A stretch of 64,000 bases of DNA, taken from positions 22,874,947 through 22,938,946 of the forward strand of contig OZ007581.1 of NCBI GenBank assembly GCA_963931925.1. Reading direction: 5' to 3'. Under the pieces are notes generated by a model, which did not search any database, was not told the origin of the DNA, and saw only the letters and a list, made by a program, of their open reading frames with translations. The stretch's first letter is position 1. Every line of letters starts with the position of its first letter. Made by a program: the position numbers and the translations under genes. This DNA comes from Onchidella celtica. Taxonomy: Eukaryota; Mollusca; Gastropoda; Systellommatophora; Onchidiidae. This document shows, piece after piece, positions 34,477 to 48,000 of the stretch.

Positions 34477-37400
34477 TGCTTTTCGAAAGGAGTTTCATAT
34501 TCTGGAACAGCATCAAGACATAGAAATGCGTGAGACTTGCAGAGGAGTTCTAAACAGTGAAACAGTGAGTTCTTTGCTGTCGGGACACTGTTTAATGTCG
34601 TCGGGAGTAGTTTCTGATAGTTGACAAAATTAGTATCTTTCCTACCCCAAACCGTGGGGGGCGGGGGGGGGGGGCGTGTCTCTTCCACCTGTAATTTTTC
34701 AAAGGATGGTCTAAAATTACGAAGTAATGTCCCGATATTATTTTGCATGCGGAATTCAGGCGTATGCCCGCATCTAAATAGTCAGTTGTCTTGCAGTTGT
34801 TTTGCTTAAACATTTTTGGTCTGTTTATTGAATGTTTGCAGATAAGAGACAAGAATTACGATGAAATTATGATTTGAAACATCCACTTAAGATTTCTTTT
34901 CAGAATTGTTTATCACATAAAGGAAACTGCTGTTCAGTGAAGGCCTAGCAGATGTTTACAATTCAGAAAACAGACTCACATTGTTTGCCTCTCAGGTGGC
35001 AACAAATCACTTTACATTTAGCAAGTATTATGCAGTCCAATCTTGAAGTCCCCTAATGTTGCCACAAAGTCCTTATGGAGAAAACTGACATATTATTGAA
35101 TCGAAATCTGTTGAAAACTTGTTTGTACCTCAGTGAGAGACTGAGACATTCACTGCTTTGAAGCTGAGGTGCATAATAGTAATTATGGAAGCTCAGCTGG
35201 GACAGAAACAGCGTGTTAAGAAACGAATTTTTAGTAAGAGCCACAGAACGCCTTCTCTCTCTTTCTCCTTAAAAAAATAAATTAAAAAATTGCAAACTGA
35301 ATTTAAAGGAAAAACAAAAACAGAACAGCAACAAACTATGTGTAGCTGAAGATCCATATTTGGAATATGTGTTTATTATTCAAAATGTGGTTGCGGAAGT
35401 TGGCGATATGAGTTTCTGAATTGAAGTCTAATTTTGAAATTCGGTTTATCGATAATGCCATTTGCTGAGGGAACTTTCGTGAGTGGGGCAAATTAATTAG
35501 TCATAATAATCATGTTTGAATACTCTCAGGCAGTCTTTCTTTTTTTTTTTTTGTTGTTGTTGTTGTTAATATGTGGATCAACAATGCCATTTGGCATTCC
35601 CTATTTCACCCCTCCCAGTTTTCACCTCTTACTTCATAAATTTCATGTGCGCAAAAATTTGTGACAGACACCCTTTTGTAGTTGTTTTTTTTGTTTCTTT
35701 GTTGAAGATGCAGTAATATTAATTTTCTGTGACTTCAGGTTAGGATATCATGTTTCCGCCCAGTGTTCTTTTGAAAATATTTCACAAACAAAATGAGCGG
35801 TCTCCTGCTTAGAAGATTATCGTTTCCGCGAAGAGTTATGTTCATTTCTTCAGTGTAATGTGTTTTATCGCCGCAGGCGTTAGGGACAGTACTGTGAGGT
35901 AAAACGGTGCGTGTTCTTCACATTGATGCCGTTTTTAATTGTGAAATTGTGATGGGTCATGTTAGGATTAGCAAGAAATGTCACTGCTTTCTCTGGTTCC
36001 GGAACTGACGTGATTTGCACTGGAGGAATCTGCATGTGGGCCTCAGAACGTCGTCTTTGCTCGTCAGTTCTCTCTCTGTCTTTTACCATGTTGCAATCGC
36101 GAGTTATCTGTATTTTCAGGTTTATGAAATGCTGCGTTTTGCTTCATCGCCAATATCATTGCAGTTCAAACAAAATGCCAAGGTTCAAAGTGGGGGGGGG
36201 GGGGGATGAAAGACGATTACTGAAGGCAGGAAAGAACGAATTGTAGAGGAAAATGATAAAACAAAGTGAAATGTATGAATATCAGAGGGTGAGGAAATCA
36301 GTGTGAGTACAAGGAACAAAGTAAGTAAGATGATGCATACAGGACAGGAAAGTGCAGAATTATTTAAAAATTTCCGGAATTATTGAAAAACAAAAAAAAG
36401 TTGGTATGTTAACGTGTTCTGTGAACATTTGAAATGCGATTTAAAACCGTTTGAAAAAGCCTGGAAAGTTCAGTTTAAGAATTGCATCTTAATACATTGG
36501 TGAATAATCAGTGCGACTATTTGAAAATGGAACTTTTAGAATGAATAATCCTAAAATGTAAAATCTAGAAAAGAAAATTGGGGGGGGGGGGGCTACTTGG
36601 GCCGTGTGGCCCTGAGTTGGTTTGCACAGTGAAGTTGTGGAAAACTGCAAAGTTAGGATGGGGTTATTATTACGTGAAGATCGCCACCCAGCATAACATT
36701 TTCGCTGACATTGGCGAAATAGCAGCAGGAAGGTTTTTTGAAAGTTGCCCACAAAATGGTCACAATCACATACAAAAAGCCTAATGTGTGTATTTTGATT
36801 TCATGGTCCGAACTGTTTGGCTGTTACAGTCCTTACCGAAAACAGACCCAACCCCAAAGTAACATTAGGATCAGCCTGTATTGTCAACCATGAGATCAGG
36901 CATTGGGCGTTAAACTACAATACAGTCAGAATGACCCTGGCACCCCTAATGATTAGAGGATGCAAGTGGGAGGGGCCGAATCAGTTTCAGCTTTGAGAAC
37001 AGACATTCCATTTGTGTGTCTGAAACACGTGTCTTCATTGAAACAGGCTGCCTTTGAACCGGGTGACGTTTTGACAGGAGGGAACAGTTGTGCATTATTT
37101 ATAACGAGCGCAGGAGTTCCAAAGTGTATCTCGTGGAATATGGTAATGCGAGATGGAACCACCATGCCTTTGTCTCTCCCACAGTTCGGACACGAACAGA
37201 CTCACGCACATTTCACACCCATTATATGCATTAGATATGGTTCTTCTTTGTTTGTAGAGTTTATCAGTGTTCATGGACCTCTGGGGAACTGAAAAGATTG
37301 TATCAATAACCAGAGACATCTACTTAATCTGTTCACATGTAGTCCAGCGGAGACAGAGTCTGTCAGTGTGAGCACTGAAATGTGGCATTCCCACATACAC

Positions 37401-37645
37401 GCTTCAATAGCATGATAGAATCAGTGAATCGGAGGGTGGGAAAGTAGCGAGCAGGTTGTGAATACAATGTCGTCAACAAGCTGAGTTCCATGCTTGGACC
37501 AGGTTGTCAGATTCGGTATGAGTACTGGCAGGTGGAGTAAATAGTGCTACAAAATGAGATTGCCATTCTCAATAAACAGCAACATGAGCCACTAATATAA
37601 TTTAATTACACAACAAACAGAGAAGCTTCTGGAAGTATGGGACCC
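34477..37645. other. Unassigned sequence
   Basis: G runs of about 12-15 occur near 36191-36205 and 36580-36592. A 110-codon plus-strand frame at 36960-37292 is free of low complexity and has coding-like G-starting codons (about 31%), but I see no domain, splice support or start context; chance is the simplest explanation. Confidence 0.45.
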
Positions 37646-37752
37646 CCCCCCCCCCCCTGTCTGTCCGTCTACCTGCCTGCCCGCCCGTCTGTCCGTGTAT
37701 GTGTGTATGTCTGTCTGTCTGTCTCTGTGTCACTCACTCACTCACTCCCTCA
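37646..37752. repeat. C-run plus CTGT/CCGT/CACT low-complexity tract
   Basis: A run of about 15 C, then degenerate CTGTCCGTC, TGTGTATG and CTCACTCACT words. Confidence 0.8.
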
Positions 37753-40164
37753 CACATATACATGAAAACTCTTTGTCTCACTGGCACACGCACACAGCAC
37801 ACATGCACATTCATAGGGAGAGACCACAATTCAACCGTATTTATTATTGAAAGGGGGAAAGAAAAAGTTAGGTCAACAAACACCCGGCAACCAAACTTGG
37901 CCCATGGTTGCATAATATGAAAAGAACAGCATAAACTTTGTCCCTAACTTACGCCTCCAGATATATGACGCATGAGCGCGTGCTTGCATGTGACTATGAC
38001 GTGTACCAGACTTGACCCTATCGGCATGAAGAATAAATTTGGACAACAGCCTGAACTGTGATATCATATCATAACAGGAAATACGCCTGTTGATAATGTT
38101 AAGTCGATTCATGAGTATTACACCAGTGGCAAATCGTGCTGCCCACCTACCCACTTCCGTAAGAAAATAAAACTTTGGCATCGTTTTATGATTCATTTTG
38201 GTGTGAGCAGTGGAGCTGTGTGACACATTATTTTGCTGACGAATATTTTTTTTGCGTACCCATGTGAGTTGACGTCAGATTGAGTGTGGTCCTAAAACTA
38301 GGTGGTGCAAAGAATGAGGACAGACTTGGTCGCCAAAGTGCTAATAAGCCTTTGCCAGCTGAACAAAACAGAAAAGTTTCGACATTTGCCGAAACAAACA
38401 AACGTGCCTGCTCCAGTTGTAACTGGGTGCAGTGACACAAAGGCAAATTTTCCAAATGGGATAACAACAGTTATTTTCCGTGAAATCTGGCGCATCAGCC
38501 GACTAGTTGCATGTTACTGAAACTCATGTCGGATGTCGCCACCCAAAAAGGTGGGCCAATCGAAATAGGCTACTGCCAGCCTCGGCTTATTGTCAACGAG
38601 ATCTTGAACTGCGAACTCTGAAAATGGGAAGATCAGTGATTGAGAGTCTGTTGAGGATATTAAGTGAATCAGGACTTGTAGATGTAACGAATCACCTTGT
38701 TTGTCTTTTTGTATTTTGTGTATTTTCCAGTAAATTTGAGGCATGTATGACGCGTTGTCAAACCCTTAAAGTTTATTGTGACATAAGAAGAGATAGCGTT
38801 TCTTTGTGGCATGCCAATGACTCAGAAGATCCTGTGTAATACCGCAACTTTACAAGTTCTTTTTGGAAGAGCAGTAAGAAACGGGCTAAGTTACCAGTTA
38901 CATGGCCAGCAAATTGTATATGAATTTTTTTGCAAGGTGCACGGAAAGCTAAGTGGATGCACAAAAGAGAAGTTTCAGTTTATGACCAAAGAGGTCCACT
39001 GCATTTTGAGTTCAGCCCGTCTGTCTTATTTTGAGGTGGTCTGAAGATGTATGAAGAATTTTTGTGTGGATCTTTCATGTCTTTGCACTTCATCTGCTTT
39101 GGATTTGACAGACTGAAAGTACCGTGTATGCTGAACAAGATACGTGTGTGAGTACTCTTCTTAACACGTGGAGAAAGGCAATGACAAGTAGAAACACATA
39201 GGCGGAATGTTTCTACTTACACTTGTTCTTGAGTGAACTCACTACTTTCATATCCTGGAAGGAAACAATACGTGATTTCTGTCTACATGCCATACACTAT
39301 CTCTTACCAGCGTGATCTACCGCATTGTTCGAGCGAAGTGAAAATGTCCACATGTATTCCATACGATTGTCGCTGATTTCGTCTGAGAAATTCAGGCACG
39401 TCGAGAAACACTTCTGTTTACTGAATAAAGACCATGTAGTTTTAATTGTTCAATTTGTCAGCGACGTGTACTGTCAGTTGTGAAATGCTAGTTGTTTTGT
39501 TGACATGCCAGGCTGTGGTAGCCAATGTGCAATGTGCGGAGGTTTGTTCTGCATTTTACAGCAAAACAAGCGTTTCCTCAGTGGCCCGGGCGATGAAGAT
39601 AATTAAATGAAATCGACAATCTCCCAAAAATTAATAAATAAAAAACCACGAAGAATGAAGACAACAACAGAAAGAAAGAAAAAAAGAACAAGCAGCTAAC
39701 AAGAAAGACCAAAGAGAGAGAAAATCAAGAACAGGCCAGGCCAACAGCACTATGCTGAGGCCCCCGAGAAACAAAAGAACTCATCATCTTAAAGTGCTGC
39801 ATGATATCGTTATCAGTATTGACGTTTGATGTACTGCTTCTCGCACACAAGTCATGCCCATTTACATCCTCCACGATTTAATTAAATAATTCAAGTTTTG
39901 CTCCTGTCTGTGCGTCGATCCATTATCCAGCCATCCATTTCTCTCTGGGTCTCTCTCCTCCACCTTCCCGGTCCACCTTCCCATCCAGGTGAAAACAAAA
40001 AGCTGGAGATTTTGATTTTGTTGATAGGAACTACATGTAGAAATTATAGTGGTACAGGGGTTGAAAGACAATTGATAATTTAGGAGCCACTGGACAGTGC
40101 GTTGCCTGCTCTCCCCCCCCCCCCCCCCTCCGTCGACATTGTGTTTCTTAACTTCAGCCGCATT
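37753..40164. other. Unassigned sequence
   Basis: No gene recognised. A run of about 18 C interrupts the sequence at 40110-40127. Confidence 0.5.
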
Positions 40165-40316
40165 TTAAGCCTGCGTGCGCACCAGGCAAGTTTGACTGGT
40201 CCACCAGATGGATGGTGACGTCACGACCAACTGGTTTGATTTCTCTGAAACTCAGGGCCGTGACGACACCATCCAATTACTCGTCCGATCAAAATCTGCT
40301 AGTGGGCGTCAAAGCT
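40165..40316. mobile_element. Foldback MITE, copy 1
   Basis: Left arm about 40170-40229 and right arm about 40256-40315 are imperfect inverted repeats of roughly 55 bp. Shared landmarks are an outer GCG-rich end, AAGTTTGACTGG / AGATTTTGATCGG, and an inner GGATGGTGACGTCACGACC / GGATGGTGTCGTCACGGCC. The central loop is only about 30 bp. The same arms occur at 60429-60613, which supports a mobile family. Exact ends and target duplication are unclear. Confidence 0.65.
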
Positions 40317-40481
40317 GACTCTGTGCCGAGCGATGCTGCGACTCCACAGAGAATGTTTCTTTAATATTTTGTCAAGTTTTCAACGATTATTCTGGTGGCG
40401 TGGCTGGCTGTTTGATGATTTTCTTTGCTCGTTTTGGTTATGTATTAGTTTGATCATGATTGCGTTAGTGCCTTGACGTGC

Positions 40482-40548
<67 letters not shown>
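40482..40548. repeat. (CAGA)n microsatellite
   Basis: About 16 perfect CAGA units. Confidence 0.95.
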
Positions 40549-40549
<1 letters not shown>

Positions 40550-41430
40550 TATATGGAGAGATATGTAGTGTAAATACAGATGATTAAAAAAGATAGTTTT
40601 GCACAGTTTATTGTTTGCGCGGATAACGTTGCGACCAGAGGTGCAAAGTCAAAACAACATTCTTGAAAACAAACGTTCCAGACGTGGACGTGAGCCAGGA
40701 AAGTTCCAATAAGAGAAAGAGAATATCGAAGATAACAAGTCTTCTGGCTTTAGCACAAAGACCTATGCCTTTGAAACGAAAATATTTACCCAAGTCTGTA
40801 TGGAGGGTAATTTCAAAAGTTGATTTTTTTTCATCTTTGGTAGCAATGTGGGCCAGAAGAGTTTTGGCACTGTGGGAGTGAAGCTGGTTTGTAATTTAAT
40901 TAGCGTCATTATTATTTACCTTGATGAGTCCAGGGTCAACAGTGATGATCTTTTCCTGTTGAGGCTCTGATCAGATCTGGCAGAGCACAGCAGCGAGAGA
41001 AGGAAAGGATCAGCCGATGTACAGGTCTGATCATCTCGAGCCAAGTTCCGTGTTTGTAAGAGATTTTTGTGCGATGTGGGATAAAACGCTTTTTGATAGA
41101 AGCCGTCAAAAGTTGCCCGCGAAAGTTTCAGAAATAATTTGTGGATGATACAAGAAGGATTACTGTCTTCCGGAGTGTAGGACTTAGCCATGTGTTACAG
41201 TTTTAAGTTTGTCAGATATTATTTTGAGTAGTAAACCGGGCAGTCTTTGCGAGGAGTTAATGTGAGACTGTTGGCCCCATGAAGATTACCAATTTCTACT
41301 TTCTGCCAGCCAGCGTTAATGAGTCTTTGTGTACAGTTTTAAAATACCTTCGTACCTGCTTGCATTTTGGCACGGGTATAGAAAAAAAAAAAAAAAACCT
41401 TCACAAAATTACATCAAACAACAATTATAT

Positions 41431-41482
<52 letters not shown>

Positions 41483-43591
41483 GAAAACCTCCAGGATTGC
41501 AGTAGCAGGATTTGGCACAGTCTCCTGATATATTAGGCCTTCTTTTATTTTCAATCGTTGAGAAGAAAAACGTGCTCTGTGAATACTGTTAGACACAATC
41601 AGCTAGAAAACACATTCCAAACGAATGAAAATAAAAACATAACAAGGCAAAAAAAGATGCTCGCTGTCAGAAAGCTAAAAAAGTTGAAATATTTTTTTTT
41701 AAAACAAGACTTTGCTCAAATGAATAAATGAATACCGTACGAATGAGCTACTTTGCTGCGGTTGGGCCTTCCTCACAGGAGTTCTATGGTTGTTAAAAAT
41801 GAGTTCATAGACAATTTTTAAAAAATGCATTGGATTCATGTCTGCTCCCACAGTTTTGTGAACTTGGGCACGATTTTTAAAAAATTCATTCATCCAGGTG
41901 ACATCTGGACAGTGCTTCCGCCAAAATATTTGACAAACATTGTCCTACATGTTTTTTTTCACTGGCCTTTCAGTGCCCTTGACGTACCAGGGAAATATTG
42001 AGCATAACCTTCCAGCACGTGTCGCCCACACCGCAGTTAGTTACATATCCCCGGGTACAAACCCTTGGCACTCCTAGAAAAGACCAAGACGACACCGGGA
42101 GCCACCTCCTACAAATGAATAAAACATTTTATGGATGTAACTTTTCCTTCTTCTCCTCCCCGAGAAGGTCTCACCAGAAAATACTTTGTGGTCGCCAAAG
42201 AGCAGGTGCAGCTTGCCATAGCACACAAGATGTAACCAAATCTGCGAGTAAGTTGCACGTCAATAAGCTGGGATTCATTACTGGAGGCTTTTGTAGGCCC
42301 TGTGTCCCCAGGTTGTTTTGCATCAAACTCTAACTGGAGACGTGCAATTGATCGTGTATGTAGGTAAACAGACGCCAAAGCGGGAATCCGGCAATAATGT
42401 ACCGAATAATCATGTGATGCTGTTTAGTTTCTCCCCTAATGTGCCTGGAGTTGCCCATGTTTTTGCCATCAGAGCGGGCACGCTGATGTTGTTGCATTGT
42501 GCTTCTGTTTTGCCAACATTTCCGTGCCGGGAAGGTCAGAAGTCATCCACTGGTCTGATACGGAACTGCGGTTCATTCCACGTGTTTGCCATTTTCATCT
42601 CGCGCCCAGTGAACCCGGGTGTCGCTTTATTGAATGTCAAAACAGAGGAATATTTCAAATCTTTGCTATCGATACAAGAACTCTGAGTCTTCTTCCTAGC
42701 TAAACAATGTGGTACAGTTTGGGCTTTGCTGGAAGGCGGCTCTGCGGGGGGCGTTGTCGCCATAGTGTATTCTCATGTCGCCGAAAGGTCTTCCGACTGA
42801 CTTCGATACTAAAATACCATTAGCTTAGCTGTTAATAAATACAAACGATAACGTATTTTCTCCTTCAAGAGACTCGAAATTTTTGCTGGAACCAAATTAT
42901 CCCCAAGACATAGAAACGGAATATTTTTCCAGTCATACATTTTTTGATTCTTGTTGGGCCTTGCACATGGACATAAACTGTGGAAGGATTCTATTGAAAC
43001 TAGTATCATCTGTAGGGGTTTAGGTTTGATTTCGATGGCACGTCAGCTTGGTCACGGCTGTACCACGCGGCAAGCGGCTTGAGAGATTTTATCATTGAAA
43101 TAATGAAAGGTGAGAAGTAGCCAGCAGTAGTAAGGTGTTCGGGTAATCTGTAAAAATGAAATATGTATCAAAATGGAAATGTCTTTAAGAATATAGAAGA
43201 ACAGTTGCGCTGATATCTCAAAAGCTGGACAGGACGAAATGTTAAATGGGATATCAAAGCAATTAATGATAGAATTTAAACTTCAATGCATGCGGTCTAA
43301 ACATTTCGAAGTGTTCATAACAAAAAGATCTTTACGGGCTGATTGAGCCTGAAAGAAATATCAAAAAGTTGAAAAACGATGTGGCATCTGCTGAATCAGA
43401 CTGATAACAAAAAAGCATGAACAATTTACTGGACGTTTGTCATAAAGTACATTAATGACACATCAAACAGTTGACGGGCGATCGGAAAGATAATTTCCCC
43501 ATTATTTTAATTAATTGTGCTGCGTAATGTCAGATACACATTCTTCGAAAAACAAAAATTAGAAACTGTAGCTCTTGCTTTGTGGAATATA
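40549..43591. other. Unassigned sequence with small repeats
   Basis: Contains a poly-A run at about 41381-41397 and the (CAA)n array at 41433-41483. Open frames at 41998-42700 show no domain. Confidence 0.5.
41433..41483. repeat. (CAA)n microsatellite
   Basis: About 16 CAA units. It gives a poly-Gln frame on the plus strand and poly-Leu on the minus strand, neither considered real. Confidence 0.9.
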
Positions 43592-43856
43592 CACTCCAGC
43601 CAAAAAGTTAAGCAACCCTGGGTTATGCTCAGAACTGACAACTTTATTTTTCAATTAATTCAAACACGTTCATTGGAATCAATTTATTGTTATGTAAGTC
43701 TGAAATCACATTCAATTTCATTTTACCCACCCCAAAAATGGGGCTTAATGACTTAAACAAAATTTTCTTTTATACAAAAACAAAAAAGTCAATAATTGAA
43801 TGGCAAGAGTTCACAAATCTTGTTAGTGAAGGTTGCTTAACTTTTTGGCTCGAGTG
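43592..43856. mobile_element. Mariner-type MITE
   Basis: A 265-bp element flanked by TA on both sides (43590-43591 and 43857-43858). Its ends form a 26-bp inverted repeat with a single mismatch: CACTCCAGCCAAAAAGTTAA at the left and the inverse of a CACTCGAGCC-type end at the right (43831-43856). CACTC-type termini plus TA duplication are the signature of Tc1/mariner elements. The interior is AT-rich with no transposase motif, so it must have moved using an enzyme supplied elsewhere. The well-kept inverted repeats suggest moderate age. Confidence 0.9.
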
Positions 43857-44545
43857 TATGTATTTTTTTCTTTTACAGTCAAAACCGTCTGAGTGTTTCA
43901 CTCCCCTCACATCAGCTTGCCGTACATGAACATGTTTTTAGTGGTTCATTTGACCCCTGTTTCCATTTCTTTGAATATCTTCACATCTGGGCTACATTTT
44001 TTTTTTTTTTTTTTCTGTGCTGGTATTATTAAAAATATTGAGTTCGACTAACGTTGAAAACTGGAGAAAGTGCGGGATATGGGCTCTCACATAAGCCAGC
44101 AATTAATATTTTTTGCTTGCACATAAGGCAGTAATTAACATTTTTCGTATGGGTTTACAAAGCCAAAAAATGAACACGTATTCAGTGCGATTGGGTATGT
44201 TGCCGTTCTTTCAAACATATATGGACGAGGGCAAAGCAGTACATCAGGGAAAACTTAATGGTAGAATCCTGGACTGAAATCTTGTTTTCATGTCTTTTGT
44301 ATTTGTAGCGTATGAGTACAGATGAGAAGTGAGAAAGAACAAGCAGAATTCAGTAACATAGATGAAAGGGCCATCACATCGCTTGAAAGACGGGCGTCGT
44401 TCCTGTGTGCTGGTGTTAAAATATGTGACCGTTTTCTTGTCTCATACGGCGCCGTTATGTGCGGGGTTAACTAGACTAATGGAACGCTGGCACCTGCTTG
44501 TTGACCCTTCTATAAGTCTTGCTGTTGGTTGGCTCTTGTACTGTA
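43857..44545. other. Unassigned sequence
   Basis: A T-run of about 16 lies at 43999-44014. No gene recognised. Confidence 0.5.
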
Positions 44546-44892
44546 TTCCGTTGTGTGTTACTTGTACATATATTCATATTTTGCATTCCGATAAGTTTTA
44601 GTGTTCCGCTCTGTGTCTTACTAATGAATTAACTTTCTGCATTGCGTTCTGTCTTACTGTTGAATTCATTTTCTGTACTCCTTTCTGTGTCTTACTGTTG
44701 AGTTCATTTTCTGAATTCCGTTCTGTGTCTTACTGTTGAGTTCATTTTCTAAATTGCGTTCTGTGTCTTACTGTTGAGTTCATTTTCTGAATTCTGTTCT
44801 GTGTCTTACTGTTGAGTTCATTTTCTGAATTCTGTTCTGTGTCTTACTGTTGAATTCATTTTCTGTATTCCGTTCTGAGTGTCTCATTGTTC
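44546..44892. repeat. 38-bp minisatellite, about eight copies
   Basis: The landmark TCTTACT recurs at 44616, 44652, 44690, 44728, 44766, 44804 and 44842, i.e. 36 and then five steps of 38 bp. The unit contains GTTGAGTTCATTTTCTGAA and TTCTGTGTCTTAC. Units in the middle are nearly identical; flanking ones (before 44616 and after 44860) are degenerate. The minus-strand frame through it is a by-product. Confidence 0.92.
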
Positions 44893-44967
44893 TCACCACC
44901 ATCATTGTCCGCCTTAATACTCCTTCCTTTTTTTTTTTGTTTTGTTTGTTCCCATTGGTTTTAAGTG

Positions 44968-45018
44968 GTGTGTGTGTGCGCGCGCATGTGTGTGTGTTTG
45001 TGTGTGCGCGCGCACATG
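44968..45018. repeat. GT/GC alternating tract
   Basis: GTGTGTGTGCGCGCGCATGTGTG and related alternating purine-pyrimidine sequence, a good Z-DNA candidate. Confidence 0.8.
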
Positions 45019-48000
45019 GGCGTGCCGGGGAGGGCATGTACCTGTTTTTGTCCGTCTTTCCTCTCTCGTTTACTCTCTTGCAGCATGCCTCTTAGTTTTC
45101 TGTATGTGGCTATGGATAATATTTTTTTTTTTATGTTCGTCATTTTGTTTATAGTCTTGTCTTCATATTTGTATTGTTTACATTTCAGTGGCATGTAATA
45201 TAATTATAAAAATGAACTTGGTATTCGGTGAGCTGGTTCCTGTGTAGTAAAGTAAGTTTTGGAAATTCCAATCGCTTTTTAGGAGGATCGAGTATTTGGA
45301 GTCCATAATATTTGTGCTACAACAGATCTGTGGGGAAGATTCTGTATTTAGAAAGAAAAGACGTAAATGGGACAGAAACGTCTTGTAAGGAATTTTGGTA
45401 AGAGTCTGACGCATGCATAATTTATAGATGACAGGATACCTGGCATCATTGTATATCATGTCTTCACCTGTTTCATATCTTGTCTAGCTTTTTGGCTCTT
45501 AGTTTTTGCTGGTCTTGGTTTGTTTACATCTGTTAGCATTTCAAATGTAAACAGAATACAGTTGAGAGAGAATAGTCCAAGTAGTCTAGATCTCCGTGTG
45601 AATCATTTGAGGATTCACGTTTTGCACAATGCCCCTAAGGTTTATATTTATGTGTTCTCAATGGTTTTGTAAAAACAGGTATACTGTGATTGTCCCGGCT
45701 TTATCAGCATCAGGGAAGAATACAAGGGTATTTTGGGTTAGACAGTCAAAATTTCCGTTTGCATATTATGATAAAAGTCAAATGACAGAAAACATGCAGA
45801 TGTTTGTGAAGTTTTGACCATCTGGATCGTGTCAAGTACATATTCTTGTAGTTTCTTGTGATTATTACTTCTTTTCGCCAATGTAGTGATTGTTTCAATT
45901 TTAAAGAGCCGGTCGGAAAAAGTGGCATACAGTTGTTTTAAAACAGCAATCTATTTCACATTTAACAATTTAAACTGATTCTCGCCGTCTCGCTTTTCTT
46001 CTTTCATGCTTTCTCGTCCAGCGTCACCGCACTTCTTGGCTTATCTGTCCGTCTATCTCTTCCTCTTCCTCTCCCCATTATCATCTCACGGAACTTACAT
46101 AAACAGTGTCGATGTTCCCACGTCATGCTAGACGTCGATGCAGTTCTTGTTTTGGAGTGGCTTCCCCCCTTGTTAATTTTGGTCGCTTGCCTGTTTATTT
46201 GATGCTGATAGACAGCAAATCTCATGTTTTGATAGCGCATCGGAAGGTTGAGGGCATTATCAGCCACTGGTCGGTTCATGCTTCCACCCGTTGAGATGGG
46301 TTGAGGCAGATCCATGGCGCTACCTTGAAGCGAAGCCGATGGGAGAGTTTAATGCAGGGGTAAAAATGGTGACGGGATAAGGAAGAACTACTGTTTGCTT
46401 TATCAGGATCAGATTAAACCTCTTGTTGTACGTTCGTGTGGACATTGCAAGTGAATGCACGTGTAGAACGGAGAACGATATCGTCCTTTAATTACACAAC
46501 GTTATTTTGATGTCTGGATCGGACTATGTCTGGGCGTACAAGCTCCTTGGCGAATGTTTTGTGCCTCTTCATTATTTTGTCTGCCCGACTTACTAGGGTT
46601 AATATATAACAGCGTAGTTTGTGCATGTGCACAGCATCCATCTCCCCCACGTTGTAGAAAGCCTGCCAAATCGCCAAATTCTTTCACGTAATTGACGGCT
46701 TTTCCAAATCTTATCTGGAAGACGACACAGTTCAGAAGTATCTGTCTCTTCCGTGTCCTCCTATCCCTCTCCCGACCCCACGCAGTGTTTCCCCTGATGT
46801 TTTACCATTGTTGTTTGGAATTCTGTCACTGTCACGAATACATTATAACAATGCACTTCACTGATACCTGATGTCGACATCGAGCATGAAGTGGTAGAGT
46901 GTCTGCTATCATTAAGTCAATTCTTAGCAGTGCAGACCTAGCGATTGTATTCTATATTAGCCCCATGGCAGACAGGCAGACAGACATACCTGCGTGGGCG
47001 TGTCCACACATGGAGAGAAAAACAAAGATTTGGTGCTAGAGTGAATTTGTATGGACAATAATTTATGTTATTAAATTTTTTTTATTATTATGTACTATTC
47101 CTGTGCCTTAATCAGTGCGAGAAAGTGTGAGGTTGCATGTCTATGAGCTTTATACACGTATATTTTAATTTTGCTGTCGCTGCTTATGGTAATTAACGCT
47201 AATATAATATGTTTGTAAGACACCGACAATGAATAATGGAAATTGTGTGTAAAACATGAAATTTACATGATATTAAATTTATTGAAAGAAAAATAAAAGT
47301 TTGCATTATTCCACACCCATTATATCGTAAGCTCACTGTTGACAGTAGCAGCACAAGTTCGTGCGAATAAGATAATAGTTTCCAGTTTTCCACATTAATT
47401 TTGTGTTTTGACTTAGCGAAAAAAACGCCTGCAAACTTCCCTGTGTGTACAATATCTCGCCTCTGATGTCATGTAACATTTATTTAGGGAGTAGAAGTAA
47501 TTGTATTCGACCAGATTCGATTTTTTTTTTTCAATTTTAGCTCATACCTGCACCCTCTTGTAAGCAAGTCTTAACAAAACTTCTGTGTTCCCAAGAGAGA
47601 TCGTTTTAACTAAATCTACAAGGTAACTTAACATTCTCTCACACGGGGTCCCAATTTGGCCTTTCTTTGTTTAAGGCACGTACAACCCGCATTACTTTAC
47701 AATATTTTTGTCTCTTCTTATTCTTCACAGTCTACACTTTCTCATTTCATTTCACAATTTGATTTTGTATGATGCGTAAAAGAGAAGGGGGAAAAGAATG
47801 TGAAGGAACGAAATTTGTTATCAGATTTTCTCACGTAACGTAATAGATCTTCTTGACACTGACAGAAGGTACACCAAGTGCTAACTGATTGATCATCATT
47901 GAGAAAAAAAGCAAAACAAAACTATTTTCTCTCCTGCCATTCGAGTGCTCTACCCGAAACTGAAGGGTCGCCATTGGACAAGCTTTTTAACCCACCCGAC

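Noticed and set aside
36960..37292. 110-codon plus-strand frame without low complexity
   Set aside because: Dozens of frames of this length are expected by chance in 64 kb read six ways; no domain seen. Mentioned in the regional entry only.
34279..40548. Regular arrays (AAAC)n and (CAGA)n as CRISPR-like repeats
   Set aside because: They are uninterrupted microsatellites with no spacers, in a eukaryotic genome.
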